Source of the DNA: CAWKDC01 sp964383495
GTDB lineage: Bacteria > Pseudomonadota > Gammaproteobacteria > JABCZS01
DNA length: 64,000 nt
Assembly: GCA_964383495.1 (NCBI GenBank)
Contig: CAYLHG010000004.1
Span: forward strand, 56,614 to 120,613
Direction of reading: 5' to 3'
Numbering within the stretch: the stretch's first letter is position 1; every line of letters begins with the position of its first letter. Of the stretch, positions 35,562 through 44,225 are shown in pieces. A program made the translations under genes and the position numbers. A model generated the notes under the pieces. The model searched no databases, was not told the origin of the DNA, and saw only the letters and a list, made by a program, of their open reading frames with translations.

Positions 35562-36245
35562 ATGAAAAAGTACGGTTATAGTGTATTGGTTACCGCATTG
35601 CTGTTATTGTTTGCGACTTTAGTAAATGCCAATAATCTTAGCGGCAAGACGCAATTGTCAGCTGATCAGCAATTGATGGCTGCCAGAGACAGGGCGGAGG
35701 ATATTGGTTTCTCAAATATAACCATCCAAAATAAAACGGGAGCCCCCGTCACTGCTTATGGTTTATATATCAATCAGCTTGCGTTCACAGATTCTAAGAC
35801 AACTTGTGCGGGGGCAACTCTTTTGTATCCTGGAGCGGGTGGTACGCCAAATCAAGCGGGAGGAGCATATGTAACAGCGATCCCTTTCACGCCGAATCAA
35901 AAACTCCCCCTTGGTCAAAATTACTTATATAATATGATATACACAGCAATTTATTACAATAACCAACCGAGTTGTGCAGGGACATGTTCACCCTGTACAC
36001 TTCCAGGATGCGCATGGTTTACCGATCCTGTTCCTTATAACTGGTGCATTTATATGGGTGTGTTAGGCCCAGAAAGTGGGAATACTACGAGCGCCAAGGT
36101 TCCACCGTATGGGTTTCCAACGACAGATTCTGGATATAATTATAATATGGTTACCCAGTATGAATATATTGGCCCTATCAGCTGTGATGATCAAACACAA
36201 ACTTGTTCAGTTTCCACTGCTCAAAATGTAGCATTTCCTCAATGA
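35562..36245 (+). CDS. Secreted Cys-rich protein, tandem paralogue 1
   Basis: Protein of 227 aa, function unknown. A signal peptide ends at VNA near residue 24, so it is exported. The mature part has paired Cys residues (CAGTCSPCTLPGC; SCDDQTQTC) that likely form disulfides, and much Tyr, Asn and Pro. Conserved with the next gene: NKTGAPVTAYGLY, LPLGQNYLYNMIY, CTLPGC, the segment PVPYNWCIYMGVLGPESG, and YEYIGPISCDDQTQTC near the C-terminus. The ATG at 35562 has AGGG at eight bases. Probably an outer-membrane-associated or extracellular protein; I know no characterised homologue. Confidence 0.65.
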   Translation: MKKYGYSVLVTALLLLFATLVNANNLSGKTQLSADQQLMAARDRAEDIGFSNITIQNKTGAPVTAYGLYINQLAFTDSKTTCAGATLLYPGAGGTPNQAGGAYVTAIPFTPNQKLPLGQNYLYNMIYTAIYYNNQPSCAGTCSPCTLPGCAWFTDPVPYNWCIYMGVLGPESGNTTSAKVPPYGFPTTDSGYNYNMVTQYEYIGPISCDDQTQTCSVSTAQNVAFPQ

Positions 36246-36293
36246 GATAATTTGTGATAAGCCTTGATAACCATGAATAAGGACATGAATGAC

Positions 36294-36965
36294 ATGATAA
36301 AAAAATTTGTTTTCTTAATATCTTTAATCGTTCAGCTCCCTTGCTTTGCATCGGAAACAGCCTTAATGACTACCTATGACTTACCTCATAATGGCGTGTC
36401 TAATTTAAATTTAAGGAACAATACCGATGCTCCCGTGACTGTGTCTGGAGTGTATCTATTTGGTGTTGCATGGATTGAGCCTGGTGAGAATTGCCAAAAT
36501 GCTATAAATCCTGGACAAAATAGCACTCAAAACCAGTTTATGGCTGGAACATTGATAGCACCTATCCGAGTCGCTGCAAAACAGTCTGTTCCCATTGGTC
36601 AAAATTATTTATATAATATGCTGTACAATTTTTTTTATTGGTACCGTAGTATTTCAGCAACTCCCCCTTGCGCCCTGCCTGGATGCACTTGGCCTGGTGA
36701 TGCTCCAGTCAACTACTGTTTTCAGTTAGGTGCTGTTTCGCCTAACTCGGCTTATACAAGCTCCTCTTATCCATCAAACGCCCCGCCCTTTTCATGGGCC
36801 ACTAGCAGCTCAATAGATTCCTATAATTATGATTTAATTCCATACAATCCTCTCGTCCCCAACGATCAAAACAGAGTTTACACTTGGATAGGCCCTTTTA
36901 CATGTAGCGATCAAACGTTAACTTGTGCTACTGCTGTTCCGCAGTCTCAATCATTTCAACCGTAG
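36294..36965 (+). CDS. Secreted Cys-rich protein, tandem paralogue 2
   Basis: Protein of 223 aa, a clear paralogue of the preceding gene. After a signal peptide (MIKKFVFLISLIVQLPCFAS) it repeats the same blocks: NNTDAPVTVSGVYLF, VPIGQNYLYNMLYNFF, CALPGCTW, the segment APVNYCFQLGAVSPNSA, and YTWIGPFTCSDQTLTCA. Identity between the two is moderate and limited to these blocks, so the duplication is not recent. I chose ATG 36294 because AAGGA lies 10 bases upstream and the signal peptide then starts directly. The gap to gene 1 is 48 bases, so they are likely co-transcribed. Function unknown. Confidence 0.62.
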   Translation: MIKKFVFLISLIVQLPCFASETALMTTYDLPHNGVSNLNLRNNTDAPVTVSGVYLFGVAWIEPGENCQNAINPGQNSTQNQFMAGTLIAPIRVAAKQSVPIGQNYLYNMLYNFFYWYRSISATPPCALPGCTWPGDAPVNYCFQLGAVSPNSAYTSSSYPSNAPPFSWATSSSIDSYNYDLIPYNPLVPNDQNRVYTWIGPFTCSDQTLTCATAVPQSQSFQP

Positions 36966-36992
36966 AAAGAAAAGAGACGCATTTTAAGGTAA

Positions 36993-37703
36993 CTATCCTA
37001 CCTTTTGCAACACGGCTTTGAGCAATACTCTGTTTTCAGGGGTGAAACGCCTCTCACCTTGGTACCATAACAATAAACGTAATTGATCAGTGCGCGATAA
37101 TAGATAGCGCACGCCTTTATAAAAAGAGGCTAAATCTCTCACCCGCCCGTAATCAAAAAACGGCCCCCACATGCGCCGTCCACGGGGACAATCTGTAAAA
37201 TATACAGTACCCGATGATGTCGATACTAAAAAGTTTCGCACAAAACAATCACCATGAATAAAATGCTGATCATGTAAGCGTCGCATTCCCTCAGCCACTT
37301 GTCTTAACCAATGACGACGCTCTAATGCTGAAGTAGGTTGCGACAATAATATATCCAACGCCTTGACACTATCATCCAAGGCATGCATCACAAACGAACC
37401 ATAATGATAATTCAAGCATGAGCGCGTTTCACCGTAAGCCACTAAATCAGGTGCTGCGATGTTACATTGCTTGAAGTATAAAAGATTTTCCCATTCTGCC
37501 CTAACGCGGGAACGGAAAAAATAAGCACGCATGCCTTTTCCCGCTGTCCAGTAACGTTTAATATAATACGTTTCTCCTGCATACACAACGCGCAATAAAT
37601 CACGTGTTTTAGCACGCGTGACTGTCTCTCCTTCAAGAGAAGAGACAGACGCTAAACTAGAAAACAGGGCCGGAGCATTGCAATCTACGATGCACCAAGA
37701 CAT
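36993..37703 (-). CDS. Kdo/WaaP-family lipopolysaccharide kinase-like protein
   Basis: Protein of 236 aa with the small bacterial kinase fold of the KdkA/WaaP family, which phosphorylates the Kdo or heptose region of the LPS inner core. The ATP-anchoring Lys is in GETYYIKRYW. The catalytic loop is FIHGDCFVRNFLV (HxD...N), and the metal motif is VYFTDCPRG, where the Asp replaces that of DFG. LVAYGE and SFVMHALDD also fit. It ends 28 bases from the secreted-protein gene (convergent) and lies directly after ppiA on the same strand. Whether the substrate is Kdo or another sugar is not decidable. Confidence 0.78.
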   Translation of the reverse strand: MSWCIVDCNAPALFSSLASVSSLEGETVTRAKTRDLLRVVYAGETYYIKRYWTAGKGMRAYFFRSRVRAEWENLLYFKQCNIAAPDLVAYGETRSCLNYHYGSFVMHALDDSVKALDILLSQPTSALERRHWLRQVAEGMRRLHDQHFIHGDCFVRNFLVSTSSGTVYFTDCPRGRRMWGPFFDYGRVRDLASFYKGVRYLLSRTDQLRLLLWYQGERRFTPENRVLLKAVLQKVG

Positions 37704-37711
37704 GGGAAATA

Positions 37712-38350
37712 TTATTCCCCAACTTCAGCTGCAGCAGGCGGTTCTGCTAATTGCATTCCTACCGTTTCTGCTGAAGTAATCACAATTGGTTCCACAGGCA
37801 CATCTTGATACCCGCCTTTATTACCCGTTTTTGCCGCTGCAATCGCGTCAACCACATCCATGCCTTCTACTACTTTCCCAAACACAGCATAACCATAGCC
37901 TTGTGCCGTAGCGGATGTAAAATTTAAAAATCCATTGTCCGCAACATTAATAAAAAACTGTGCCGTTGCTGATTGAGGATCAGAAGTACGCGCCATCGCA
38001 ATCGTTCCACGCTCATTCTTCAGCCCGTTGCCCGCTTCGTTTTTGATTGGAGCGTGCGTTGATTTTTGCGCCATATCTGCAGTAAAGCCGCCGCCTTGGA
38101 TCATGAAGCCAGGGATGACACGGTGAAATATCGTACCATTGTAAAAGTCTTCATTGACATAAGTGATGAAATTTTCTACTGTGACAGGCGCTTTTTCAGT
38201 ATTCAATGCAATCTTAATATCGCCCTTCGTGGTTTTCAGTATTACATGCGGTGTTGTCATGGATATATCCTCCGTAGCTGCCCAACTTTGCTCGGTGAAA
38301 CCACCCAGCGCTAAAACGGCTACCATCATAACATGAAATATCTTTTGCAT
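37712..38350 (-). CDS. ppiA: Periplasmic peptidyl-prolyl isomerase (cyclophilin type)
   Basis: Cyclophilin of 212 aa with a signal peptide (MQKIFHVMMVAVLALGGFTE, cleavage near SWAA), so periplasmic. The core shows VILKTTKGDIKIALNTEKAP, FHRVIPGFMIQGGGF, the segment IAMARTSDPQSATAQFFINV, and YAVFGKVVEGMDVVDAI. The active-site Arg (FHRV) and Gln/Phe residues are present. A Pro/Ala/Glu-rich tail of about 15 residues is added. The ATG at 38350 follows AAGGAG at five bases; the longer open frame upstream has no ribosome site. It catalyses cis-trans isomerisation of Xaa-Pro bonds in exported proteins. Confidence 0.93.
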   Translation of the reverse strand: MQKIFHVMMVAVLALGGFTEQSWAATEDISMTTPHVILKTTKGDIKIALNTEKAPVTVENFITYVNEDFYNGTIFHRVIPGFMIQGGGFTADMAQKSTHAPIKNEAGNGLKNERGTIAMARTSDPQSATAQFFINVADNGFLNFTSATAQGYGYAVFGKVVEGMDVVDAIAAAKTGNKGGYQDVPVEPIVITSAETVGMQLAEPPAAAEVGE

Positions 38351-38437
38351 CTGCGCTCCTTGATGAACATGATTTAAAAAACTCCGCGCCACAGGCAGCG
38401 ACGGGCGTATATAATGCGCTCGGCAAGAGGCCAACAA

Positions 38438-39157
38438 TTAAGCCACCCCCAACCGATGGGCCACTTTGCGGTAATGCTCAACTACCCCGCCTAAATCTTT
38501 CCGAAACCGGTCCTTATCCATGATTTCTTGGGTTTGATTGTCCCAAATTCGGCAGCTATCCGGTGAAATCTCATCCGCTACCACTAACTCAGCCCCCAAA
38601 CGACCAAACTCGAGTTTAAAATCAACCAAGGTCATCCCGCAACTTAAAAAGTGTTCAGATAACACCGCGTTCACTCGCCAGGTAATCGCTTTCATTTTTA
38701 CTAACTCAGCTTCCGTTGCCCAGTCAAAATAAAGTGCATGCTCATCACGGATCATAGGATCGCCTAGCCCATCATGCTTATAAAATAATTCGTATATGGG
38801 CGTTTTTATCACTTGCCCCACTGGCACACCAAAACGCTTTGCAAAGCTACCTGCAGCAACATTACGAATCACACACTCAATCGGCAACATGGTTAAAGCT
38901 GATACTAAACACTGCGTATCATCGATACGATCACGATAATGGGTTTTAATGCCCACGGATTCCAAAACTCTCATCAGATGCTGAGTAATACGATGGTTAA
39001 TGGCCCCTTTCTCTTCAAACGCCTCTTTTTTTTCACCGTTAAACGCTGTCATGTCATCTCGGAAAACCATGATTAACTGCTCCGGCTGGTCAGTCGTGTA
39101 CATGTCTTTGGCCTTTCCTCGAGACAAAAGTTTAAGACGCGTCGGTTGCGCTGTCAT
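38438..39157 (-). CDS. purC: SAICAR synthetase
   Basis: Phosphoribosylaminoimidazole-succinocarboxamide synthase, 239 aa (E. coli 237), an ATP-dependent step of purine synthesis joining CAIR and aspartate. Motifs: LLSRGKAKDMYTT at the N-terminus (nucleotide site), FRDDMTAFNGEKK, ECVIRNVAAGSFAKRFG, LVDFKLEFG, DEISPDSCRIWD and DKDRFRKDLGG. It is the third gene of a dapA-bamC-purC cluster, the same order as in E. coli, and overlaps the end of the bamC-like gene by 26 bases. Confidence 0.95.
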   Translation of the reverse strand: MTAQPTRLKLLSRGKAKDMYTTDQPEQLIMVFRDDMTAFNGEKKEAFEEKGAINHRITQHLMRVLESVGIKTHYRDRIDDTQCLVSALTMLPIECVIRNVAAGSFAKRFGVPVGQVIKTPIYELFYKHDGLGDPMIRDEHALYFDWATEAELVKMKAITWRVNAVLSEHFLSCGMTLVDFKLEFGRLGAELVVADEISPDSCRIWDNQTQEIMDKDRFRKDLGGVVEHYRKVAHRLGVA

Positions 39158-39434
39158 CAGTTGTGTTCTCCGCTGGTTTCTTCAAAATAGGAGGATAAAT
39201 GTCTACAGGTTTTGATCCTGCAGAAGGTAGAGGGCCTTTGGGCACGGGGTATGGATCAGACAAATAATGTTTATTTAGCGCAACACCTGCGGGCATGGTT
39301 AATGCAGGCGCTGTTTTGGCATCTAAATAATCCCTATCCCTGTCAGGTGTAAATTCTACCCACTGCTTTTTAAAGCTACCGCAACCTGCTAAACACAGGC
39401 ACAAGACTAGCGCTCCAAAATACCGTTTAAACAC
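39132..39434 (-). CDS. bamC: Truncated BamC-like lipoprotein
   Basis: Lipoprotein of 100 aa starting at GTG 39434 with the lipobox LCLAGC (Cys at about residue 18). It corresponds only to the N-terminal segment of BamC: DYLDAKTAPALTMPAGVAL and KPVDIYPPI match E. coli BamC around AYLEAAPLAELHAPAGM and ALDIRPPA, the extended part that binds BamD. Both globular helix-grip domains of E. coli BamC (344 aa) are missing, and purC starts before its stop, so no remnant is hidden downstream. AGGGG lies six bases before the GTG, and the start overlaps the dapA stop. Position between dapA and purC confirms the identity. Confidence 0.8.
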   Translation of the reverse strand: MFKRYFGALVLCLCLAGCGSFKKQWVEFTPDRDRDYLDAKTAPALTMPAGVALNKHYLSDPYPVPKGPLPSAGSKPVDIYPPILKKPAENTTDDSATDAS

Positions 39435-40302
39435 AAGCCACCCCTGCGTCAATCAAAAGATTTCTTATAGTGCCACGTTTTTCCTCACTAAGCAATGTAA
39501 GCGGTAAACGCACATCGGGTCTCATCAAACCCATTTCACTTAAAGCCCATTTAACAGGAATCGGATTAGGTTCGCAAAATAATCCCTCAAATAAAGGCTG
39601 AAGTTGTTCATCTAACCTTTTTGCTTCCATAATAGATCCCAAGCTTGCTAAGGCCATTAGCTCATGCATGCGCCCTGGAACGATATTAGCTGCAACGGAT
39701 ACTACCCCTTTTGCGCCCGCCAATATAGACAACATAGCCTGGCCATCTTCGCCACTTAAAATGCTGAACGATTCTGGGCACATTTTAAGGAGTGTTAAAC
39801 AACGCTCTAACGATGATGCTTCTTTAATGCCCACAATATTAGGCACACTCGACAGCGTTACAACGGTGTCGGGTAGTAAATCACAGCTTGTTCGTGCTGG
39901 AACATTATACAAATAAATAGGCAACCCTACTGCTGCTACCGCTTCAAAATGCCATTGCAACCCATGCTGGGTCGGGCGATTATAATAAGGAACAACGACG
40001 AGTGCAGCATCAACACCCAAATCAGCTGCTTGCTGCGTGAGCGCAACCGTTTGTGCTGTTGCATTTGTGCCTGTTCCCGCCACAACCGGCACGCGCCCTC
40101 CCACCTGAGCAACAACTGCAGAAATTAACGCAGCGCGTTCATCCGATGTTAATGTCGCAGCTTCGCCTGTGGAACCTGCAATAATAATGGCATCCGTTTT
40201 GGATTCTAAATGCCACTCCACTAAGCGATGCAAGGCGTCAAAATCAATGTCGCCGTCGTGTGTCATAGGAGTAACCAATGCAACAATGCTACCGTGTAAC
40301 AT
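39427..40302 (-). CDS. dapA: 4-hydroxy-tetrahydrodipicolinate synthase
   Basis: Class I aldolase of 291 aa (E. coli 292) that condenses pyruvate with aspartate semialdehyde, the entry to lysine and diaminopimelate. Motifs: LVTPMTHDGDIDFDALHRLV, GSTGEAATLTSDE, VAGTGTNATAQTVAL, VVPYYNRPTQHGL, LYNVPARTSCDLLP (Tyr and Arg of the active site) and GIKEASS with the Schiff-base Lys. First gene of dapA-bamC-purC, divergent from the PhoH-type gene. Confidence 0.96.
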   Translation of the reverse strand: MLHGSIVALVTPMTHDGDIDFDALHRLVEWHLESKTDAIIIAGSTGEAATLTSDERAALISAVVAQVGGRVPVVAGTGTNATAQTVALTQQAADLGVDAALVVVPYYNRPTQHGLQWHFEAVAAVGLPIYLYNVPARTSCDLLPDTVVTLSSVPNIVGIKEASSLERCLTLLKMCPESFSILSGEDGQAMLSILAGAKGVVSVAANIVPGRMHELMALASLGSIMEAKRLDEQLQPLFEGLFCEPNPIPVKWALSEMGLMRPDVRLPLTLLSEEKRGTIRNLLIDAGVACV

Positions 40303-40390
40303 ACGATTCCTTTTTAAATTTGAAACACACTAAAGATATCACAAAATTAAAATGTTAGGCTACACTAATAATGTAACCAAGGACGATCGC

Positions 40391-41803
40391 ATGAATTTTC
40401 CCACTGATGGTAGCAAACGCCTCTTCGTACTCGACACTAACGTATTAATGCATGATCCTTCAGCGCTCTTCCGTTTTAAAGAGCATGATCTTTACTTGCC
40501 TATGATTGTCATTGAAGAATTAGATCAATCTAAAAAAGGGTTATCTGAAGTATCGCGCAACGCAAGACAAGTCAGTCGTTTTTTAGGCGACATGGTGGGC
40601 GGCGCTACACGTGAACAAATTCGCAGCGGGCTTTCCATTCCAGCTTTTAAATCGCATAAAAAAGAAGAGCTCCCTGCTGGCCGCATTTTTTTACAAACTG
40701 ATATTTTGCCCGAAGAATCGTCACTGAAATTGCCTGGCCGCACGCCTGATAATGGCATTCTTGCCACCGTTATTGCATTGCAAAAAAGCAATACATTTCC
40801 AGGTGTCACACTGGTTTCTAAAGACATTAATCTTCGCATCAAAGCAGCCATGCTTGGTATTCACGCTGAGGATTATCAAAGCGATCGCGTCATTGATGAT
40901 GCAGATTTATTATATAGCGGTTTGTTAATTTTACCGCCTGATTTTTGGGAAAAACACAGTCAAGACTTAGATTCTTGGCAGGAAAAAGGCCATACTTTTT
41001 ACCGGATCAAAGGTCCTGAAATTAAAAAGTGGCAAACAAATTTATGTTTATACAGTGAAGCAGATGAATCTTTTTCAGCTATTGTGCGCTCAGTAGACGA
41101 TGAAAGCGCATTAATTGAAGTAGCAAATGATTATCGCTCTGCAGCGCATGCTGTTTGGGGAATTCGCGCACGCAATCAAGAACAGAATTTTGCGCTTAAT
41201 TTCCTGCTCGATAAAGATATCGACATGGTAACATTATTAGGCCCTGCAGGCACAGGAAAAACATTACTTGCGTTGGCCGCTGGGTTGATGCAAACTGTTG
41301 AAAAAAATATTTACCGTGAAATCATCATGACGCGCGTCACCATCCCTGTTGGCGAAGATATTGGCTTCTTACCAGGTACGGAAGAAGAGAAAATGACACC
41401 CTGGATGGGCGCATTGATGGACAACCTAGAAGTACTCACTAGCAATGAATTTGGCGGGGAATGGGGGCAAGGCGCAACACAAGATTTGTTACGTTCTCGC
41501 ATTAAAATTCGTTCATTAAATTTTATGCGCGGCCGCACGTTCTTAAATAAATATATCATTATTGATGAAGCACAAAATTTAACCGCTAAACAAATGAAAA
41601 CATTGTTAACACGTGCAGGCCCAGGCACAAAAATCGTTTGTTTAGGGAATTTATCACAAATTGATACGCCTTATTTAACCGAAACAACCTCTGGCTTAGC
41701 AAATGTAGTAGACGCTTTCCAGCACTGGCCTTACAGTGCGCATATTACTTTGCGGCGCGGCGAGCGTTCTCGGTTGGCAGATTACGCTTCAGAAAAAATG
41801 TAA
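40391..41803 (+). CDS. phoH: PIN domain plus PhoH-type ATPase
   Basis: Fusion of 470 aa of the PhoH2/YlaK kind. The N-terminal PIN nuclease-like domain (residues about 10-150) has FVLDTNVLMHDPSALF, VIEELDQSKKG and the acidic VSKDINLRIKA region. The C-terminal PhoH NTPase has Walker A TLLGPAGTGKTLLALAAG, the segment EIIMTRVTIPVGEDIGFLPG, and Walker B YIIIDEAQNLT. Related proteins act on RNA, with the helicase-like ATPase feeding the PIN nuclease. The ATG at 40391 follows AAGGA; the frame is open about 13 codons upstream. It converges with and overlaps the LysR gene by 22 bases. Confidence 0.92.
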   Translation: MNFPTDGSKRLFVLDTNVLMHDPSALFRFKEHDLYLPMIVIEELDQSKKGLSEVSRNARQVSRFLGDMVGGATREQIRSGLSIPAFKSHKKEELPAGRIFLQTDILPEESSLKLPGRTPDNGILATVIALQKSNTFPGVTLVSKDINLRIKAAMLGIHAEDYQSDRVIDDADLLYSGLLILPPDFWEKHSQDLDSWQEKGHTFYRIKGPEIKKWQTNLCLYSEADESFSAIVRSVDDESALIEVANDYRSAAHAVWGIRARNQEQNFALNFLLDKDIDMVTLLGPAGTGKTLLALAAGLMQTVEKNIYREIIMTRVTIPVGEDIGFLPGTEEEKMTPWMGALMDNLEVLTSNEFGGEWGQGATQDLLRSRIKIRSLNFMRGRTFLNKYIIIDEAQNLTAKQMKTLLTRAGPGTKIVCLGNLSQIDTPYLTETTSGLANVVDAFQHWPYSAHITLRRGERSRLADYASEKM

Positions 41804-42690
41804 GGCGCCCCCTCTCTTGCCAAGGCTAATAATTCCTCGACAATCAATAAGGGATACTTTTGTTCTTTATATAAAAACTTTACCTCACGCTCATAAGGAG
41901 CTCCTGTATGTAGTGCTACCAATGCTCCTGAATTTAATTCTTTTTCAATAGCAGCACCTGGTAAAATAGCTAATGCTTCACAAGATTGCACCGCACACTT
42001 AACAGATTCCAAGCTACTGATCTCCATCACCACCTTTAATTCATGCGCTGCCAACCCTAATGTTTCTAAAAAATGCGAAATGACTTGGCTATTTGATGCA
42101 CCTTCTTCTGATAAAATCCATGATTGTAATTTTAATAATTCGGGTGAAATCTTTCCGGCACGCACTAAAGGATGAGTCGCCCCCACCACTAACTGCCAGC
42201 GCTCACGCGTATAGCATTCTGATTTTAATTGCTTACTGCTCACAAAATCTTCCACAATACCAATATCAACATCGCTGTTTTCAACCATGCTCACGATGCG
42301 TTGCGCTTGACGCACGATCACTTGTATCGTTACTTGAGGGAAACGTTTTTGATATCCCGCCAATAATTTCATCAATAGATATTGTGCACAGGCAGCGCCC
42401 GCGCCAATGCGCAATGTTCCCGCTACTTTTCCCGTTACGTTTTGTAACGAATTTTCCATTTCCTGATAAATTTCAAAAATACGTTCAGTGTATTGGAGCA
42501 CGCGCCGGCCTGCATCTGTTAAATCGATGCGATTGTGTGAACGGTCGAAAAACCTTGCTTTGTACCGCTCTTCTAATTGACGAATTTGGAAAGTAACCGC
42601 GGGTTGAGTCATGTCTAAAATTTCAGCTGCTTTGGTGAAACTTAATTGACGAGCTACTTCATAAAATACTTGTAATCGGCGATCACTCAT
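41782..42690 (-). CDS. LysR family transcriptional regulator
   Basis: Regulator of 302 aa with a LysR helix-turn-helix (LQVFYEVARQLSFTKAAEIL then DMTQPAVTFQIRQLEERYKA) and a complete effector-binding domain (GTLRIGAGAACAQYLLMKLL, then DIGIVED). The ATG at 42690 follows AAGGA at eight bases. The next gene, bepA, is divergent 90 bases away, so that gene or the intervening region may be a target, as is common for LysR proteins. The effector is not predictable. Confidence 0.9.
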   Translation of the reverse strand: MSDRRLQVFYEVARQLSFTKAAEILDMTQPAVTFQIRQLEERYKARFFDRSHNRIDLTDAGRRVLQYTERIFEIYQEMENSLQNVTGKVAGTLRIGAGAACAQYLLMKLLAGYQKRFPQVTIQVIVRQAQRIVSMVENSDVDIGIVEDFVSSKQLKSECYTRERWQLVVGATHPLVRAGKISPELLKLQSWILSEEGASNSQVISHFLETLGLAAHELKVVMEISSLESVKCAVQSCEALAILPGAAIEKELNSGALVALHTGAPYEREVKFLYKEQKYPLLIVEELLALAREGAPYIFSEA

Positions 42691-42779
42691 GTATATTATC
42701 CTTCTGCATGCATGTAATAGGTCTAGCACATTTTACGGATCTGTGCCATAAATATACTAACCACACTTTAAGGCTGTTC

Positions 42780-44225
42780 ATGCGCACCCGCTTACTTCTT
42801 TGTTCCATACTAATAATATTTACCCTCCCCCTGTGGAGCGATACCCCTTTACCTGATGTGGGCGCTAGCGCTAGTCAAGCACTCTCTCCAGCACAAGAAA
42901 ATACGCTGGGAGATTTCATCATGGAAAGTCTGCGTGCACAGCATGTTATTAATAACGACCCCGAACTTGCTGATTATGTTCAGTCACTAGGTAATCGCCT
43001 TGTTAAACACAGTGAGGATGCAAAACGTCCCTACCACTTCTTTGTTGTCAATGAACCTCATGTGAACGCTTTCGCGTTGCCTGGCGCCTGGATTGGCATA
43101 CACAGCGGTTTACTCCTTCAAACCCGCCGAGAAAGCGAATTAGCCGCTGTTCTAGCTCACGAAATTGCTCACGTTTCTCAGCGACATATTTCACGTATGT
43201 TTGAGAAAGCCAAACAAATGACGCTCCCCAGCATTGCCGCACTGATAGGCGCTGCTGCGCTCGCTGTGGCCGTTCCTGGCGCAGGCACTGCTGCCATTGC
43301 AGGTGTGATGGCTGGCTCACAACAAGCCCAGATTGACTTCACACGTCATAACGAAGAGGAAGCTGACCGTATCGGTATCGATACATTAGCGAAATCTGAT
43401 TTTGATGTCAACAGCATGGCAGGTTTTTTTGGACGTATGCAAGAACTTTCTCGTTATAATGATACTCAACAGCTGCCAGAATTCTTACGCACTCACCCAA
43501 TGTCTACAAACCGTATGGCAGATGCCCAAAGCCGCGCTGAACGCTATAAAAACAATACCACTAAAGAGTCAGCTATCTATCCTTTTATGAAAGAGCGTTT
43601 GCGCGTCCTTTCGATGGCAGCCAGTGATGCACGTGCTTATTATGCAAAAGTTAAATTAGAAAGCGACAGTATTCGCTATGGCCACGCTTTTATGCTATTT
43701 CATATTGAACGTAACCCTAAAGCAGCGCAACAAATGTTGGCACCACTTGTCGAGCCCGGTATGCAGCCCCCTGTTGCAATACTGCAAGCCACGTTATTGG
43801 CTGAAAATGGACAAATCAAAGAAGGTTTACAATTGGCGCGTACCACACAACAACAATTTCCTGCTAATAAAGGGCTTACACTGGAGTTAACAGATTTATA
43901 TTTAAAATATCAACACCCTGAAGCGGCTAAAACATTTATGCGGCACGAATTGCTACGCAATCCTGATGACTCTGACTATTATGCTCGCTTAGCAAAAGCA
44001 TATCTCGCATTGGGCGAAAAAAAATTAGCCTATTTAGCGAATGGAGATTACTCCATGGCATTGCATGTATTTCATCAAGCGATGTTTCAATTAACATTAG
44101 CGGAAAAAACGCCGCCTAAATCACCTTACTATCAAGCGCTGATTGCTGCAAAGATAAAAGAAAATGAGGGACTCTTAGAACGACAAAAAAAATTACGGAA
44201 AAGTTTAGGGATCCCGGCGGGTTAA
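42780..44225 (+). CDS. bepA: Periplasmic M48 metalloprotease with TPRs, BepA-like
   Basis: Outer-membrane quality-control protease/chaperone of 481 aa (E. coli BepA/YfgC 487). Signal peptide over residues 1-26. The M48 zinc site is VLAHEIAHVSQRH, with the third ligand in HNEEEADRIGID. FALPGAWIGIHSGLL precedes it. The C-terminal half has tetratricopeptide-like helices (about residues 300-450). BepA degrades stalled LptD and other barrels at the BAM complex. The ATG at 42780 follows AAGG; the frame extends upstream without a ribosome site. It overlaps the convergent membrane-protein gene by 21 bases. Confidence 0.9.
   Translation: MRTRLLLCSILIIFTLPLWSDTPLPDVGASASQALSPAQENTLGDFIMESLRAQHVINNDPELADYVQSLGNRLVKHSEDAKRPYHFFVVNEPHVNAFALPGAWIGIHSGLLLQTRRESELAAVLAHEIAHVSQRHISRMFEKAKQMTLPSIAALIGAAALAVAVPGAGTAAIAGVMAGSQQAQIDFTRHNEEEADRIGIDTLAKSDFDVNSMAGFFGRMQELSRYNDTQQLPEFLRTHPMSTNRMADAQSRAERYKNNTTKESAIYPFMKERLRVLSMAASDARAYYAKVKLESDSIRYGHAFMLFHIERNPKAAQQMLAPLVEPGMQPPVAILQATLLAENGQIKEGLQLARTTQQQFPANKGLTLELTDLYLKYQHPEAAKTFMRHELLRNPDDSDYYARLAKAYLALGEKKLAYLANGDYSMALHVFHQAMFQLTLAEKTPPKSPYYQALIAAKIKENEGLLERQKKLRKSLGIPAG

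Noticed and set aside
39132..39452. bamC-like gene as a pseudogene
   Set aside because: The frame is intact with lipobox, ribosome site and overlaps to both neighbours; no remnant of the missing domains is present, so a maintained short gene is more likely than a decaying one.
42093..42596. 167-codon plus-strand open frame
   Set aside because: It lies entirely antisense inside the clear LysR gene and has no ribosome site or domain.
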